DNA from: Anseranas semipalmata
Taxonomy: Eukaryota; Chordata; Aves; Anseriformes; Anseranatidae
NCBI GenBank assembly: GCA_013399115.1
Contig: VXAA01001101.1
Location: 494,164 to 558,163, forward strand
Direction of reading: 5' to 3'
DNA length: 64,000 bases
In this document: piece by piece, positions 12,401-25,782 of the stretch
Position numbering within the stretch: the stretch's first letter is position 1
Layout: every line of letters begins with the position of its first letter
Program-made: the position numbers and the translations under genes
Notes under the pieces: generated by a model
Told to the model about the DNA's origin: nothing
Database searches by the model: none
Seen by the model: the letters and a program-made list of their open reading frames with translations, nothing else

Positions 12401-15400
12401 TATCAATCTCTCTCTCCTAAATCCATTCTGTCAGTTCACTATTTTCCAGCTCTTTGTCTTAGTTCTTTTCAACCTGGCCCAACTAGTTTACTCTTCCTTC
12501 AAGGAACAGTATGTATATTGAATTTTAAAAGGCATCTTTCTGCCAGTGTTTCAGAAAAAGAAATTTGCTTTAATTACAATACAGTGACATTAGCTTCTGC
12601 AGGAAATGTATGTTTGGATTATTAACTGAGCCAGGAATACAATTAATAAATTGTTACAGTTAATAAATCCATAGATCATATTCATATAATTACTACACCA
12701 TCGTTTCCATATTCCATGATTCTCTGTCTTCTATACCATCTCCACAGCCAACATCATAAGCTTTAGAGAAAGGTACAAGAAGTCCATACCATGCAGTCAA
12801 AAAAACACTTGGCAGTAAAACAGCGTGCTCCCTAGCACACTCAAATAGCTTTTATCTTAAAGGTATGAAAGTCCTTCCAATTTCCAAATGCATTTATATA
12901 ATGCTGCAAGTACTTGAGCTGTTTATACCCTCATTATCTCTGTGACGGTGACACACAAACAACTGATTCATACTTTGACAACACATTTGACGGGCTGGTT
13001 ATAAGAAAACCTTTCTTTTATAATTCTTACTTCTATTTCCTTTCACTGCTGTTGAATGTCATCTTCTCTCATGAAAAAGAGCAAACAAATTGGGTTATTT
13101 TATCTAAAGACTTGGACAGAAAAAGCTTCCCATATCTGCATAGGTTTTTTCCTGCACCCAGTAGTATGGATAGTGGGTAACGTATCAGTCAGATCACTTA
13201 GCCAGAATAGGAAAATGAGTTTTTAATTATTATTTCCTGTCATCTCTCTATTGTTGTTGCAATCCTAAGCCCAATGAAAAATCAACACACTAGCTATTTG
13301 CTGTTAGGAAAATCACAACAGCACTGTGATCATTGTTATGTCCCAAGGACATACTCAATTAAATCCACACTGGAGATTAAGCTGGCTGGGTGACTTCTCC
13401 GGTTGCTCTGAGGATCAGATGGCACTTCATCCCTCATTATGTAGGACAAAGCTAAGGGATGGGGAAAGGGATAGGAGAAGTCCCCGGACCATGACTGTGC
13501 TCCCAAGCAAGCTCATAGTGACTAACAAATGTCCACACAAGTCTTGTGGCTGCCCACATTTACAGGAACAGGTGCGTGCCTCAGCACAGCCATAATGGTA
13601 AAGACACACTTCTCAGAAATATCATTGCTTGTGTTTGTCTAAGGTGAAAATCTGAATGAGACCAAAAGCAAAGAAAGACTGCATGGACTACTCCCTGTTC
13701 TGGACCATGTCTGGACACCTGCATATTAGAAAGTTTATATCCCTTTCCTGGGGGTTTTGTGACAAATCCTCTGATTAGGGGTTTGCTAGAGAATAAAGAT
13801 GATGGATAGAGACATGTTTTTTTCTCCTCATTTTATACATGAAAAGAAAACAGTATTAAAGTGAAATGAAGTTGAATGACTGCTTTTTAGTCTTCTTTGC
13901 CAAGTGACTGTGGATGTTACACTTGCTATTTTCAAAGCTGGAAGCCACAGAAACACCACCATCGGGAACAGCACCATCCTCTGATCCCATTGCTTTTCCT
14001 GCCTAGGAAGTATATTTGTTAGGTACAAAGAGAAACAGTACTTCCTAAAGGCACTGAAAAAAAAAAAAACAACTCAGTTAATGTAAAAGAGAAGGTGATC
14101 CATTAAGACATGAAAAACATGTTTTCTTGTAATGTTTCTCAAATGCCATTATACTAGAACATCTGTTCCAGCCATACTGTCCATTTGTATATTCTAAACC
14201 ATGCAATACTTGGTCTGTTAAATCACAGAAAATAGTGGGTTTTTTCATCATTTCTATAAAGAATGTGTCATTTTCCTTTTAAAGAGTGTTTGCCTTTCAC
14301 AAATACTCAAATTTAAATAAAAATTCTCTAGAAGGACTACACTGAGAAAATCTAAACATTTATTTCAGGTGGACGTAATTTTATTTTGATTTTTCAAAAT
14401 TATGTGGAGAACAAAAATGTTTGAGTGGAAATAAATAGCAGAAAAAGAGAATATCAAAGATAAACTTCATATAAGAAGGATCTATAAAATTCTACTAAGG
14501 TCAAATACTGAATTTTTCAGACTTGAATAGACAGTTTCTTCTTCAAAAGGAGGAGAGAAACCAATAAAAGACCCTTGAATGTTATACCAAGATCCTTCAT
14601 GTCAGTATAATATTCAGATACGATATTTTAAAGGTTGAAACCACACAGCAAATTACACCACCTACTAACACCATAGCTGTGAATAAAAGGCTTGCTAGTC
14701 TCCTTGGAAAAGCATCTCCCTTTGTACCACCTTGGTCTGGCATTTCACAAAAGCATCTGCAGATCACATCGCCATGAACTATTTTGTGGACTTGCAATAG
14801 GGGTCCACCATGAAATTGGAAATGGGTGTTGGCACACAGCTGAAATACTTTTTGGATATTAATTGTGAATGATTTGCTGTCTGTTTCTAAACCCAGGCAA
14901 CCTGAAAATTTACGTTCAATGTGTTTTCTGTGCAGAGATTAGAGCCCTTTTGCCCAGCGGTGTGTTACAAAGATTAACCACAAGGAGGTGCCAAATTTAC
15001 GAGTAATTCATTAAGAAAAATACGCTGCAGCTCTTTGTTATCCCGTACCCAGATTAAACAGATTAGTGAATAATCATTGCTTGATAAAATAAACAGTGTC
15101 TGCTTTCAGCTAAAGTCCCATCAGGAAAAAGATTCACCAGCTAAAGGATGTTTCCTTAATTACATTATCCCGACTTCTCCCAATTACATGGGGAACAGAT
15201 GTTTTATGACTGGAAACAAACACAAAGAGACAAACTGCCTGTAACAAGAATCTATAAAATCAAATAAAAGCACCTAGCTAATTAAACAGGCCAATCATTG
15301 TACTATTGTAGCCTGCTTTGGCTTTTTGTTAAACTCAGTTAGTTACGATGCCTAGTGGTGAGCCTTCAGAGAGCCAAGTGATGTCAAAAGAATGCGTATG

Positions 15401-15984
15401 AACTGAGCCTATAGAGGGTATGGGCTTTGAAACCACAATCCCAAACTTGAGGTTTATAAATTAAGTGGCTATGTCTGAAAACATCACCCTAGGCAAACTG
15501 TCTTTGGTTACCCAGTTGTGCCTGGCAGAATAAACAAAATCCTTACCTGTTAAAGATGAGTAAAATCATGCCACATGTCTTCATGAGAACCAAAAGGGTT
15601 TCTCTTGAATTCACTTGAGCCAGGATTTCATTCAAGACTTGTTTCAGGTAAACTGGTGTTAGTTCAGTTCTCAGCTGACTCACCTTCTCTGAAAATGGCA
15701 TGTTTTTTCCTTCCTATTTAAACATTCATTTTACATACTTACCCAGAATTCAGAATAAGGTAAGTGGTTTCTCTCTTTTTATCTGTCTGTTACTACCCTG
15801 ATTACTTTTCTCGTTTCTTAATTTGCTGCCCACACAGCAAAATAAAATTACATGAGTTGTTAATTAAGACTTCAGAAAAAAAATCTCATGGCTATAGTCT
15901 TTCTATTCCTGCTATTTGTATTATTCAGAAACAAGTACCTGACAAGAACCAATATTGTTTTAATGAAGTTGATTAAACACTGAA
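6432..15984. other. Intergenic DNA, nothing recognised
   Basis: Unique, mostly AT-rich sequence between two CR1 remnants. I see no gene, RNA or repeat worth calling. The longest open frame (156 codons, minus, 10494-10964) has no recognisable domain. Confidence 0.55.
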
Positions 15985-17154
15985 CAAAACTCTGCACCAC
16001 CCTGCTATCTGCTGGTAGGTCAACCCTGACGGGCACAAGCAATCTAGGATTACTGGAGTGCACTGATGAGAATTCCCTAATGAAGGTGATCATGGACCCA
16101 ACGAGGGTATGCACTCTGCTGGACCCAAGGCTTACAAAGAAGGAAGACCTCATCAGGGATGCGAAGGTCAGGGGCAACCTTGGCTGCAGCAGTCATAAAA
16201 TGGTGGAGGATTCTTCAAGAAGGGAACAAGGCAAATGGTAGAATCACACCCTGGACTTCAGGAGAGCAGACTGGCTTCTTCAGGTATCTGCTTGGAAAAA
16301 TCCTGTGCAATACATCCCTAGAGAGAAGAAAGGACCAGGAGAGCCAGTTGGTTTTATGTCTCCTCTAGCTCCAGAGTGATCCAGAAAGCAGGAGGCTGTA
16401 TGGAATGAGGAGCTCCTGACAAAACTCAAATACAAAAAGGAAGCACACAAGAGGTAGAAGTACAGGTAACGTGGGAGGAACATAGAGGTACTGTGCAAAC
16501 ATGGAGGGACAGAGCTAGGAAAGCCAACAGCTATCTGGATTTGAATCTGGCAAGGATGTGGAGAGCAACAAGGACTTCTATGTATATATCTGCTGCAAAA
16601 AGAAGATCAGGGAAAATGCAGACCTTCTGCTGAATGGAGTACAAAGGATATGGAGAAGGCTAAGGTACTCAGTGCCTTCTTCACATTGGATTTTACTGGT
16701 AAGATCAGCTTTCAGGAATCCCAGGCTCCTCCAACCTGTGAGAAAGTCTGAAGCAAAAGAGGTGGAGTAGGATCAAGTTGAAGAACACTTGGAAAAGATG
16801 GGACATAAGCAAGTACATGGGACCTCCTGGGATGCGTCCCCGCCTGCTGAGAAAGCTGGCTGATGGTGGAACCAGATAATCTTTAAAAGTCTCTTCCAAC
16901 CCAAATCACTCTGCAATTCTATGATACTCTCAATGATCTCTGAAGGATCGTGGTGATCAGGAGAGGTTCCTGAAGAATGGAAAAGAGAAAACATTACTCC
17001 TATCTGCAAGAAGGGCAAGAAGGAGAACCCAGGAAACTGGATGTTGGTCAGCCTCACCTCCATCTCTTGGAAGGTGATGGAGCAAGTATTCCCGCAAACC
17101 ATTTTCAAGCATATGAAGGACAAGGTGACTGGGTGTAGTCAGCATTGATTTTGT
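15985..17154 (+). mobile_element. Decayed CR1 LINE ORF2 fragment (endonuclease end to RT)
   Basis: Plus-strand frames, interrupted by stops and shifts, read VTWEEHRGTVQTWRDRARKA, LDLNLARMWRATR and MRPRLLRKLAD. After a 62-base insertion they continue LSMISEGSW*SGEVPEEWK, ENITPICKKGKKENPGN and VSLTSISWKVMEQV, ending CSQH. These match the avian CR1 ORF2 linker and reverse-transcriptase consensus in order. Frameshifts and stops show that it is inactive. The upstream limit is approximate. Confidence 0.88.
16865..16926 (+). mobile_element. CR1 3' tail nested inside the older CR1 copy
   Basis: A 62-base CR1 3' end (GGTGGAACCAGATAATCTTT ... CTCTTCCAACCC ... ATTCTATGATA) interrupts the RT reading frame exactly between LAD and LSMISEGSW of the surrounding CR1. 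It is a severely 5'-truncated, later insertion in the same orientation. Confidence 0.8.
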
Positions 17155-17321
17155 AACTACGTAAGCCTGTAATACAGCATAACCTGTGCTAGTAACAGGC
17201 CATAAGCTTTGTACTGAGTTTGCAAGGCCTGAGGCTGAAGCTTGCTCTCTATAAACTGTTCTTGACCTGCCTGAAGCTTTGCTTTATTTGGTTTGACTGT
17301 AAGCAATTTGTCTAATTTGAC
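17155..17321. other. Unidentified 167-bp insert between two CR1 parts
   Basis: AT-rich sequence with no CR1 similarity that I can see. It includes TATAAA and several AAGCTT/GAAGCTT sites. It could be a short foreign insertion or solo-LTR fragment in the CR1, or filler at a deletion. I do not recognise it. Confidence 0.4.
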
Positions 17322-17402
17322 CAGGGGCATTGAGCAGGAGAGTTGGGCTGGATGATCTCCAGCAGTCCCTACCAACCTCAACCATTCTGTGATTCTGTGA
17401 AA
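17322..17402 (+). mobile_element. CR1 LINE 3' end
   Basis: TTGAGCAGGAGAGTTGGGCT, GATGATCTCCAG, then ACCATTCTGTGATTCTGTGA is a canonical CR1 3' terminus. It may be the end of the CR1 whose RT segment stops at 17154, which would imply loss of the rest of ORF2 and gain of the 167 bases between them. Confidence 0.85.
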
Positions 17403-20400
17403 ATAAAGTCTGATGAAATGAACCCAGAATTTTCCTCATGTTAAAGAAAAGCATAGCCAATTCTTTTCTTATTGTTTGAATTTTTAAGAAAATTTCAAAC
17501 CACCATTTCCTCCTTATTCTGATCTTTTCTTGTTTCTATTCAAGTGACTAATTACAAATCATCAAGGAATGAATAGCAAAGAGCTGCTATAAATTCTTTG
17601 GGAGGAGTTTAGAGATTTAGGGTCATTTATTCAAATTCTTTAGTGACAAAATACTGTTTTAGTTTGACTGAAATTTTAAGAAAAAAACTGGCAACTAAAG
17701 AATTTGAAAGTACTATCATTCTTCACTGCTTCTCCACACAGTGATTCAGAAAATTCATGTGTGAATGCTTGCAAATGGAATTAAGAATATGAAAATTAAT
17801 ACGCATTTTGAATCCAAGATGCCTTTTGCAGCCATTCTAATTTTGGATGTTTCTTAGTTTCCTCCTATAAAAACACCTGGAAACATCAATGTCTTGGGTA
17901 GGTCTAGTGTTTTAAAATCAGGAGTAGACCAAAACTAATGTCAATTTGATCAAACATTTTCTCTGTCCTCAATATTATTTTCTCCTCTTCGCTTCTACAA
18001 GACAACTTTGAATTTAGAGTGGAAATTTGCTTTGTTGTTGTTTTTTTTCTTTTTTATTTTTTTAGCTGAACTGGATATTTCTCTTCCCACTTTACAAAAT
18101 TTCATCCAGAATAATAATGTTTCTATTGTCATAGTATACATAGCATTGTCTATTAAGTTATGTCTAAGATCTGAGTCAAACTTTTATTGTCTTTGGGTTT
18201 TGCATTCCTATTCTGACTTGCTGTCAGGTCTTGGTATATTGTCCCTGTTAATCTAATATTCTAAAAATTTATTTATTTTTTGCTTACTGCATAGTAAGGA
18301 ACGTTAGTTTAATAATTCAACAATTCACTATTGCAAAGTCCAAACATGCTTGAGTTACCTTCTTTGCAGGTTTTTCCAAATTTTCACATCCTCAATACAG
18401 ACTTGCACACTGCTTTGCCAAACTCTCACCAGCGGAGTATTTTAGGAACTAAATTTATTTCAGAGAGTCTCTCTGGAAACAAATTATCCCCCAAAGCCAC
18501 CTTACATTATAAATCTTAGGTCTTCCTCTATGAAATTGCAGCTGCCAGGAATCATGTGATGATCCCAGTTTTGCAAACAACTCTGCCATCTGATTATTTA
18601 CTGCCCTCTTGGTAGTAGATGAGATGGTTGTTTGACGTTCTGTGGGACTGGAAGGCTCTCAGTGCCCTGAGAAGATTTTGTTTAAAGGTTACACATGGAC
18701 ACCACGCTGCAAGCATGAGCTGGCACTTCCATTGTATTAGAGCAATTTAAGACAAAACTTCCTGTACTTTGTCTTCAGGACCATAGCATTCACCCAAGGT
18801 ATGGAGAACTGGAAAAACTTGTTGAACAAGAAAATGCCACAACAATTCGTATTTATTTAGGCAGCAACTGGTATGAGAACGTATGAGAGAAAAACCTCAG
18901 TTTTTGCATTTTAACGACTGTAAAAATGTTGGCATATAGCTGCTTTTAGCTACATTGCAAGCCACGCATACCTTTTCATGGCCTACAAGCGCAGCCTTAA
19001 GGCCCCCAAATCTGAAATATACTGCATTCATTTGAATTAGAAGACTTTGGAGATTGACGGAAAAAGAAAAAGAAGTGACAAGAAGATAAACAAAAGGGAA
19101 GAGAGAAAAATAACCCTCACCAGGCTGTGACATGAAGAAAAAGATAAGATGGATTATTGACTGTGCATTATCCTTGACAATGCATTAAAGAAGCTAAATG
19201 AACTCCCATGTGCCAGCTACTTTCTGTACGTGCTTTTCCACTTCTCTTCCATCTTTTCTACGGGTGCTTCTCAGCTGTGATTTTCATTTCATTTCTCTAT
19301 TTAGTCTCTCTGATCCTTCTTTCTTCCTCACAACTTTTTCTCCCTTCTGCACTGAAAGGCCATAGCAATATAAAAAAATCAAAAAGGTACTATTTTTTAA
19401 TTTGCACAGGCCTTGTTTTTTAAGATTTTGTTACGTTCATAAATTTGTCTTGCTGACTCATCTGTTGTCAGCTCTGAATACAAAAGCAATAAAGTAAGCC
19501 TCATTAGAAATCAAAACAGCAGCACCTGTGCTTTGTTCAGTTTTGGTTTTTGTTTTGGTTGGAAGTAGCAGCTTTTTGGTCTTTGGCTTAGCCATTCAGC
19601 TATTTCTGATCTCACATGCATTCTGATTTTATTTTTTTGAGCAGGACCATGTCACTGCTGATAGAAAATCTTTTCTGACATCATTATAGTTGATTGTGCT
19701 GCCTTTCTGGATGTTTTATGACACTCAGATTTTCCTTCATGCGTACAATTTCAGCTTTAACGACACATTATGGCATTATTTTCCCCCTTAGATTTGCCTA
19801 ATTTACTTTTTTTTTTTAGGATTCACTTTCAATATATATTTGTGCATTGTGGGAAAACTACACATTCTGCTGCTTTTCTGAAGCCATCTAACTACTTACT
19901 GCCATTTTGTTCATTGCCATAGAGATTACAATGTGTTTTTCTGTCTCTTCATTAGCTAAACAGATCTTATGTAATGTTTTTTTTTTTTTTTTTTTTTCCA
20001 AGTTAACTAAGGCACCGAGTCAGAGCTTTCAAGCGCCCTTCCTGTTGGTACACTGGAAGGCTTGATCTCATATCAAAGAGTTTCATGATTCCCCGACTTC
20101 AGAACTGAGCTTTTAATCTCACGGCTGTGACGTGCTTCAAAGGCTCCTGCAAGAAGCTGCATCACGAAATAGGGCACGTAGCACTCTGATATTTCTGTTT
20201 TAACACAGGTTAGCAAAATCAGAAGACAGTTGTCTGAGTCATCTTTGAACAAATTCAATAATGACATATGCCAACTGTTCAAACTATTGTCATAGCTCAG
20301 TCAATTTTCCTTCATAAAATATTGTTTGCTAAGGTGGCTTAAATATGCAAGTAATATCAGCTTGAATGCTTGCCAGCTACCAACCTGGAGGGGAGGGAGG

Positions 20401-23400
20401 GAGGCATTTGCTATTTTGGGGACCTAACCTTCTATTGTTTTCTCTCCTCCTTGTACTTTACGGTCTGTTGGATTTTCACAATAGTTTCTTACCTACTCTT
20501 GACAAAGTACCAGGAGCAGTCAGTAGCCTTCCTCAAATGTCAGAAATGAGCACCTATGGATTCTTTTCACCTGCCTGGAGAAAATTCAGATGAATTGGCA
20601 TGAAGTTACATAGGCGTGGTCAAAACAACAAAAGAAATATTGCCAGCTATCTTGTCAGAAACATTTATAATTTATTTTATACTTACCTGCCTTTCTGACA
20701 CTGAGCTGGACAGCTTCTCAGACTCTTTCACGTTAGTGTTTGCTAGGCAGTGAATTGCACCTCACTGCCTGTTTCACCAGCAAGTCTGCCCTCCATCGCT
20801 ACGTTACACACCTGTGAAGATCCCTGCTAGAAGACTCCCTTCTGTACTATCAACTACAAGTTAAGCTTTTTTTTTCCCCCTACAATTATTCATATTTTAG
20901 CCTTACCAGCTGGACTATTTTGATACAAGGCATTATCTTCACAATTTGAAGTTATTTCTTTCTCAGATAGGGAAAAGGGAACTGTGTAAGGCCTGGATCA
21001 TCCTTCCTATATAGCTGTTTGTTCTTACAACTGATCTTTGTAGCAGAATGAACAGGAGAACAGACTTTGATCAGTTCTGTTGCAAGCTTCACTTTACAGA
21101 TTTCTACTTGTTCAAGTTAGAAGTAACACTGAACACTGTTGCAGCACAGTTATTAGGGATTATGACAAGGAAACTGTATGTTGCTCACTTAAAACTGTTT
21201 ACCAGGCAAAATAAAGGGAGTTCTCAGTGTAACAGCAACATGGGAGGGAAAGGGAGGAAAACCCTACAGCTCAAGGCAGCCATGTTCTTCTACACACTAC
21301 CTGTGTAGGTCAACACAAGAATATTTAGACAGTGGGCATGACAGGCACTTCCATTTACCTAACAGACCAAAGGGCAAAAATAGAATACGCTATTTGCGGG
21401 TACATTAGGTACGACACTGAATTCAAAAACCCAGACATTTTAGTTGTTGTGCAGGATGGGCAGATGCAGGAACTGTAGGATCACCGTATCCTTCAAGCCT
21501 CTGGAAAGGAAGGCTGAGACCTGCCTCCAGAGCGCACCTAAAGGGAGCTGCCTGCACGTGAGCCGTACTAGCGTAGCCTTCTGTACAGATTAACACGTCT
21601 TGCTTCTTAGCAGGAGTGACAGGCCCCCGTCGAGCACCGCTGCCCTGCAGCTCAGCCTTCTGTCCAGCAGTCGGTTTTCAGGCAATAAGAATTCACCTTT
21701 TCCCCCTCCCCTGCAAGAGGGGGCTGTTCACTCCCCTCCCAGCTGCCAAAACTGGAAAGACTGATTACTATCGGTCATTTTAATCAACCTGCATATAATC
21801 CATAAAATCCTGGGAAACAGTACTCTCGTATTAGCCCAGGTGTTACCCACCAGAGTGTACAAGGCAGTACTGGGGACAGGCAACATGGAATACCTGCAGG
21901 ATTAGTGATTGTAGGCTTGCAGTGATTCTGTCAGACACAAGTCTGAGGGAGCTGACTCATTTCACGAACTTAGAGCTTTTGGAAAGAGCTGGGCTTAATG
22001 AGTGGTTGTGTCAGCTCATGGGATGTTTTCCTGTTTATGTCACTGATTTCCCTGTTTTTCATTGTTTTTCCTGTTCTGAAAGCTAACTGAAAGATGTGAC
22101 ACTGCACACAGACAGACCTAACTGGATTAATTTTGCAATTATGATGTGAGGCACTAACAAATGCTACCCTTAGGTACACATACTGGATATTAAAGCTGAA
22201 CTGTTTGTTCATGATGCTATATAAAATAGTTTGGCACTGGCAAGGTCTATTAAATAGAATTCACTAGTTAAATTTATAATAGAAAGTCTGTAATCAAGGA
22301 CAATGTTCCTGGTCAGAGAGAAAGATCCACCACGATGTCAAAGCCTGCTCACATCACCTGCAATCTGTAAAACCAGATACTTACTCTTCGCTCTGATTCA
22401 GACTAGGAACCCTAAGCACAGATATAAACCCAGCTGGTTTTTCACCCCCCCAACCCCAGAGTAAGATGAAAGGATACAGGCAGAACCATCTCAAAATAAT
22501 CAGAAGTCTAGGGCCATCCTCCACATGGTTGTTGAGTTGTCCTGATTTATTTTTTTGGAGTGACTTTTTAGTCTACTCCTTTAATTTGTTCACATCCAAA
22601 AAATCTCATTTCCTGTTAACTGTCACAAGTAAGAAAGTACTTTGCTATCATAACACACTGAACAGTGCCTGAATTTCCTTATGTTGCATTTTATGCAATC
22701 CTGGAAAGTTTCACAAGCAATCAGGCGAGTCATTTGCAATAAATGCAGTTTTTCCAGAAGACTTGCACACTGAGATCAATACATGAGACAAGGTTTTAAC
22801 ACCAAGGCCTTGCAGCACAGATGAGAACAGATGAGCATTTATCCATTTCAGATTGCTTTTGTTTTCACAACACAGTGCTGCTGCCAACTCATGCTCCATT
22901 TGTGATCCAATTATGAAGGTCAGAAAGTTATCCCTCCCCATTACCCAGCACTCTATTATTAAAACATACAGGCAGAAAACAGAAGACATAACTAGCAGAA
23001 TAAGCTGTGAGGACAGGCTTATCTATTGCATTGCAAATATGACCCTGGATTTATCATCACATTAATGTGGTGAGCAGTTTATTACTACTGAAATCTGCCA
23101 AGTGGACATTGAGTTCAGTTCTTCTGATTTTTCTTGCATTGCAATAGCACACTATGCACAGTTGATGTGGGTTGTTTCAGCACTCACATGGATGGCAAGC
23201 CAAATCAAAGGATCAGAATTCAAATGGGTTTGGCTGTTTAAAGGACACATTACTTAAAAAATTTGGTCTATTTTCTCTTCCCTCCCCCAAGAACATACTT
23301 CAAATGATAAGGGCAACTCAGGAACTAGCTCCAAACTTGGCTTTTATAAGAAAGCAATTAAAATCGGTCAGTGTTTAATACTAACTCACTGGGATAGGAG

Positions 23401-25759
23401 AAAAAAGGGAGCCCGTATGCTTCCTTCACTGCACAGATATTTGATAAAACATTTGTGTTTAACTTTGAACTACTAATTAACAGGGTATGTTATGAGATTC
23501 ATCTAGAAGAAATAACCCCCTAATCAAGATTTGGTAAATCAAGTTAATCCAACTGAAAGAAATTCTAGTAATGTGTTTGCATAGATTATAGTTAATAACA
23601 CTCCTGACAAAGGGACACCTACTTGTTTGCAGAACAATTAAATATGCTGTAGCTGTTGAATGAATAATTTAATCCAGAACACATCACCAAACCTTTTTCC
23701 AACAGAAAGAACACCTAAGGGTAGACTAGGAACAAACATGAATACATTCTGCATTCACTGCAGAGTGAAAGGCAAAACAGAGGGGGAAGATCCTGAAAGT
23801 AAAAGCATTTGGCAAAGGAGGGCTTTCAAATTAAAATATAGAAGAAAGGACAAAACAGTTAACCCAGCATTTGAAAGCATGAATGCATTCATTCTGAAGC
23901 CCACTTTGTTTAAAGCATCTTTGTTTTAACACAGGAACCAATACACAACAATGAAGCATTTCATCAACTTCTATACTTAAGCCTCTGAACATAACAGAAA
24001 AAAAAAAACAGCTACCAGAACAGTGCTCTTGCACTTGCAGCACCTCTCATAAAATAGCAGATCTCTGGAGACAGTCACTTTGGACTCACTTCAATAAGTT
24101 AAACTTAACTTCATTGTTCTGTATAGCTACGATAACTACATCAACCTGCAGCGTGCCATCTAGCAGGATGAAAGATTTTTCTGGAAGAAAGCTCCTCTTC
24201 ATCCTACCCACAGCATCAGCTTCATTCTCAGCTCCTCCAAATTAAAGACAGGACATTTTGACCAGATACTCCAACTCTACAGATTGTTTCTATTTATGTG
24301 TTACCAAACAGCAACCAAGAGCTTCCTACATAGGAAGATATCATCTAGAAGAACTATTCCCTTGGCATGCCCAAATGTCTTGTGCTAGTACTGTTCTTGG
24401 ACTGCTGTGCAGCAGTATTGATGACAGTGTTCAGCACTCATGCTCATAAAGATCACTGGTGCAAATCAGGTGGCTTGTATTTATTTTAAGTCATGAAACC
24501 AGATGGACTGTCTGCATCAGGGAGCTTAGGACATTGAAGATGGGTAGGACTAAAAACCTCAATTATCCATCTATGCCAGATAATCTCATTACAGATATGC
24601 CTTCCCACAGAAGGAAAGAGCAGCCTAACCATTTTGTAGCACACTTGCTGGAAGCACTTACCAGGCATCCTTTTGCTCCAGAATTGTTCAAAGTACAGGA
24701 AGCAAAGTCTGAGAGTCCAGCTATAAACATTTCACGATGAGACTATGCTCCTTATTGCATGCATCACATTGTAAGAGTGTGATATGCAGAACTCCACCCT
24801 ATAAGGAAGTGAGTGGAAAGGGAAAAGTAGAGTTCTGAACTCACCAAGTCACACGTATAGAAGCCAAATTAATACTGTGGAAGCTATCACAGTAACAGCT
24901 GTAAAATGTTATATTTGCTTTTGACAGTATTTTTTCCACACATCTTTTTTTAAACACAAGGGAACAGAGTTAACAGGTCCTTAAAATGAAAACAGACCAT
25001 GGGAGGATTTCCTACTCCCCCCTTACCTATGGGTGTTACCATAAAGCAGTTCTGTTGACATATTCATCTAGAACCATTTTAAAGACACTGGCTTAAAGGT
25101 GAACCTGAAGGCTTGTGTTGACTGTCCAAATTCAGCCATCCTTCTAGGTTAAGCCCTATGCTTGCAGCTGTGAAAGGTGTTTTGGAAACACATTCACTGC
25201 ATCCTCCTTACACATAAAGTAGCAATACTTCCTGCAGTGCAACAGGTTTGGTAGACAATGCAACAGAACATGTCCTCTGCCTGTGGCATAAGAGCTGTTC
25301 CTATTTAGTTTTCCATCAAGTCATTCTTCTGTCATTTTGACCTGCCTTTATTATAGATCATTTGCTTATGAAGTGTTGCTCTGTACAGAGCAGTTCACAA
25401 CTTACTGATCTCGAACTAGGCTGTGTACTGTTGTAGCCTGCTGTATCCGCAGCCCCCCCACGTCCCTTCCCAAGGCAAGGAGGGAAGAGGAACTGCAGGA
25501 AGGCGGAGGAGATGCTGACAGGGGAGATTTAAGCTTTGCTGCCATCAGGCGGCAGCACCAGCGCGCCCGATGTGGCATTTGAAAGCCTTGAAGCCCAATT
25601 CTCAGCCTGTTTCCACTTAGGCTTTGCTTTGTTGGGCCATCTGGTCTGTTGTGTAGTCACTGTTACGACCAGAACACATTCTTGGAATGAAGTAGTTCAT
25701 AAGCTTCAGCCCTGGCAGAACAGCCAATGCATTCTATATCAATCCAACACACATGGATT
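17403..25759. other. Intergenic DNA between CR1 remnants and the PDP1 3' end
   Basis: AT-rich unique sequence with a T21 tract at 19977. No coding exon was recognised on either strand. In human the next gene beyond PDP1 is CDH17; I found no cadherin-like exon here, so it must lie outside this window. Confidence 0.55.
19977..19997. repeat. T21 homopolymer
   Basis: Perfect run of 21 T on the plus strand. No retrocopy was recognised next to it. Confidence 0.95.
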
Positions 25760-25776
25760 TCTGCATAATTGATCAT

Positions 25777-25782
25777 TTTATT
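25777..25782 (-). terminator. PDP1: Candidate distal PDP1 poly(A) signal (AATAAA)
   Basis: On the minus strand AATAAA is followed within about 20-35 bases by the GU-rich stretch ATGTGTGTTGGATT. This is the usual hexamer plus downstream-element layout. Cleavage would fall near 25755-25767. Confidence 0.6.
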
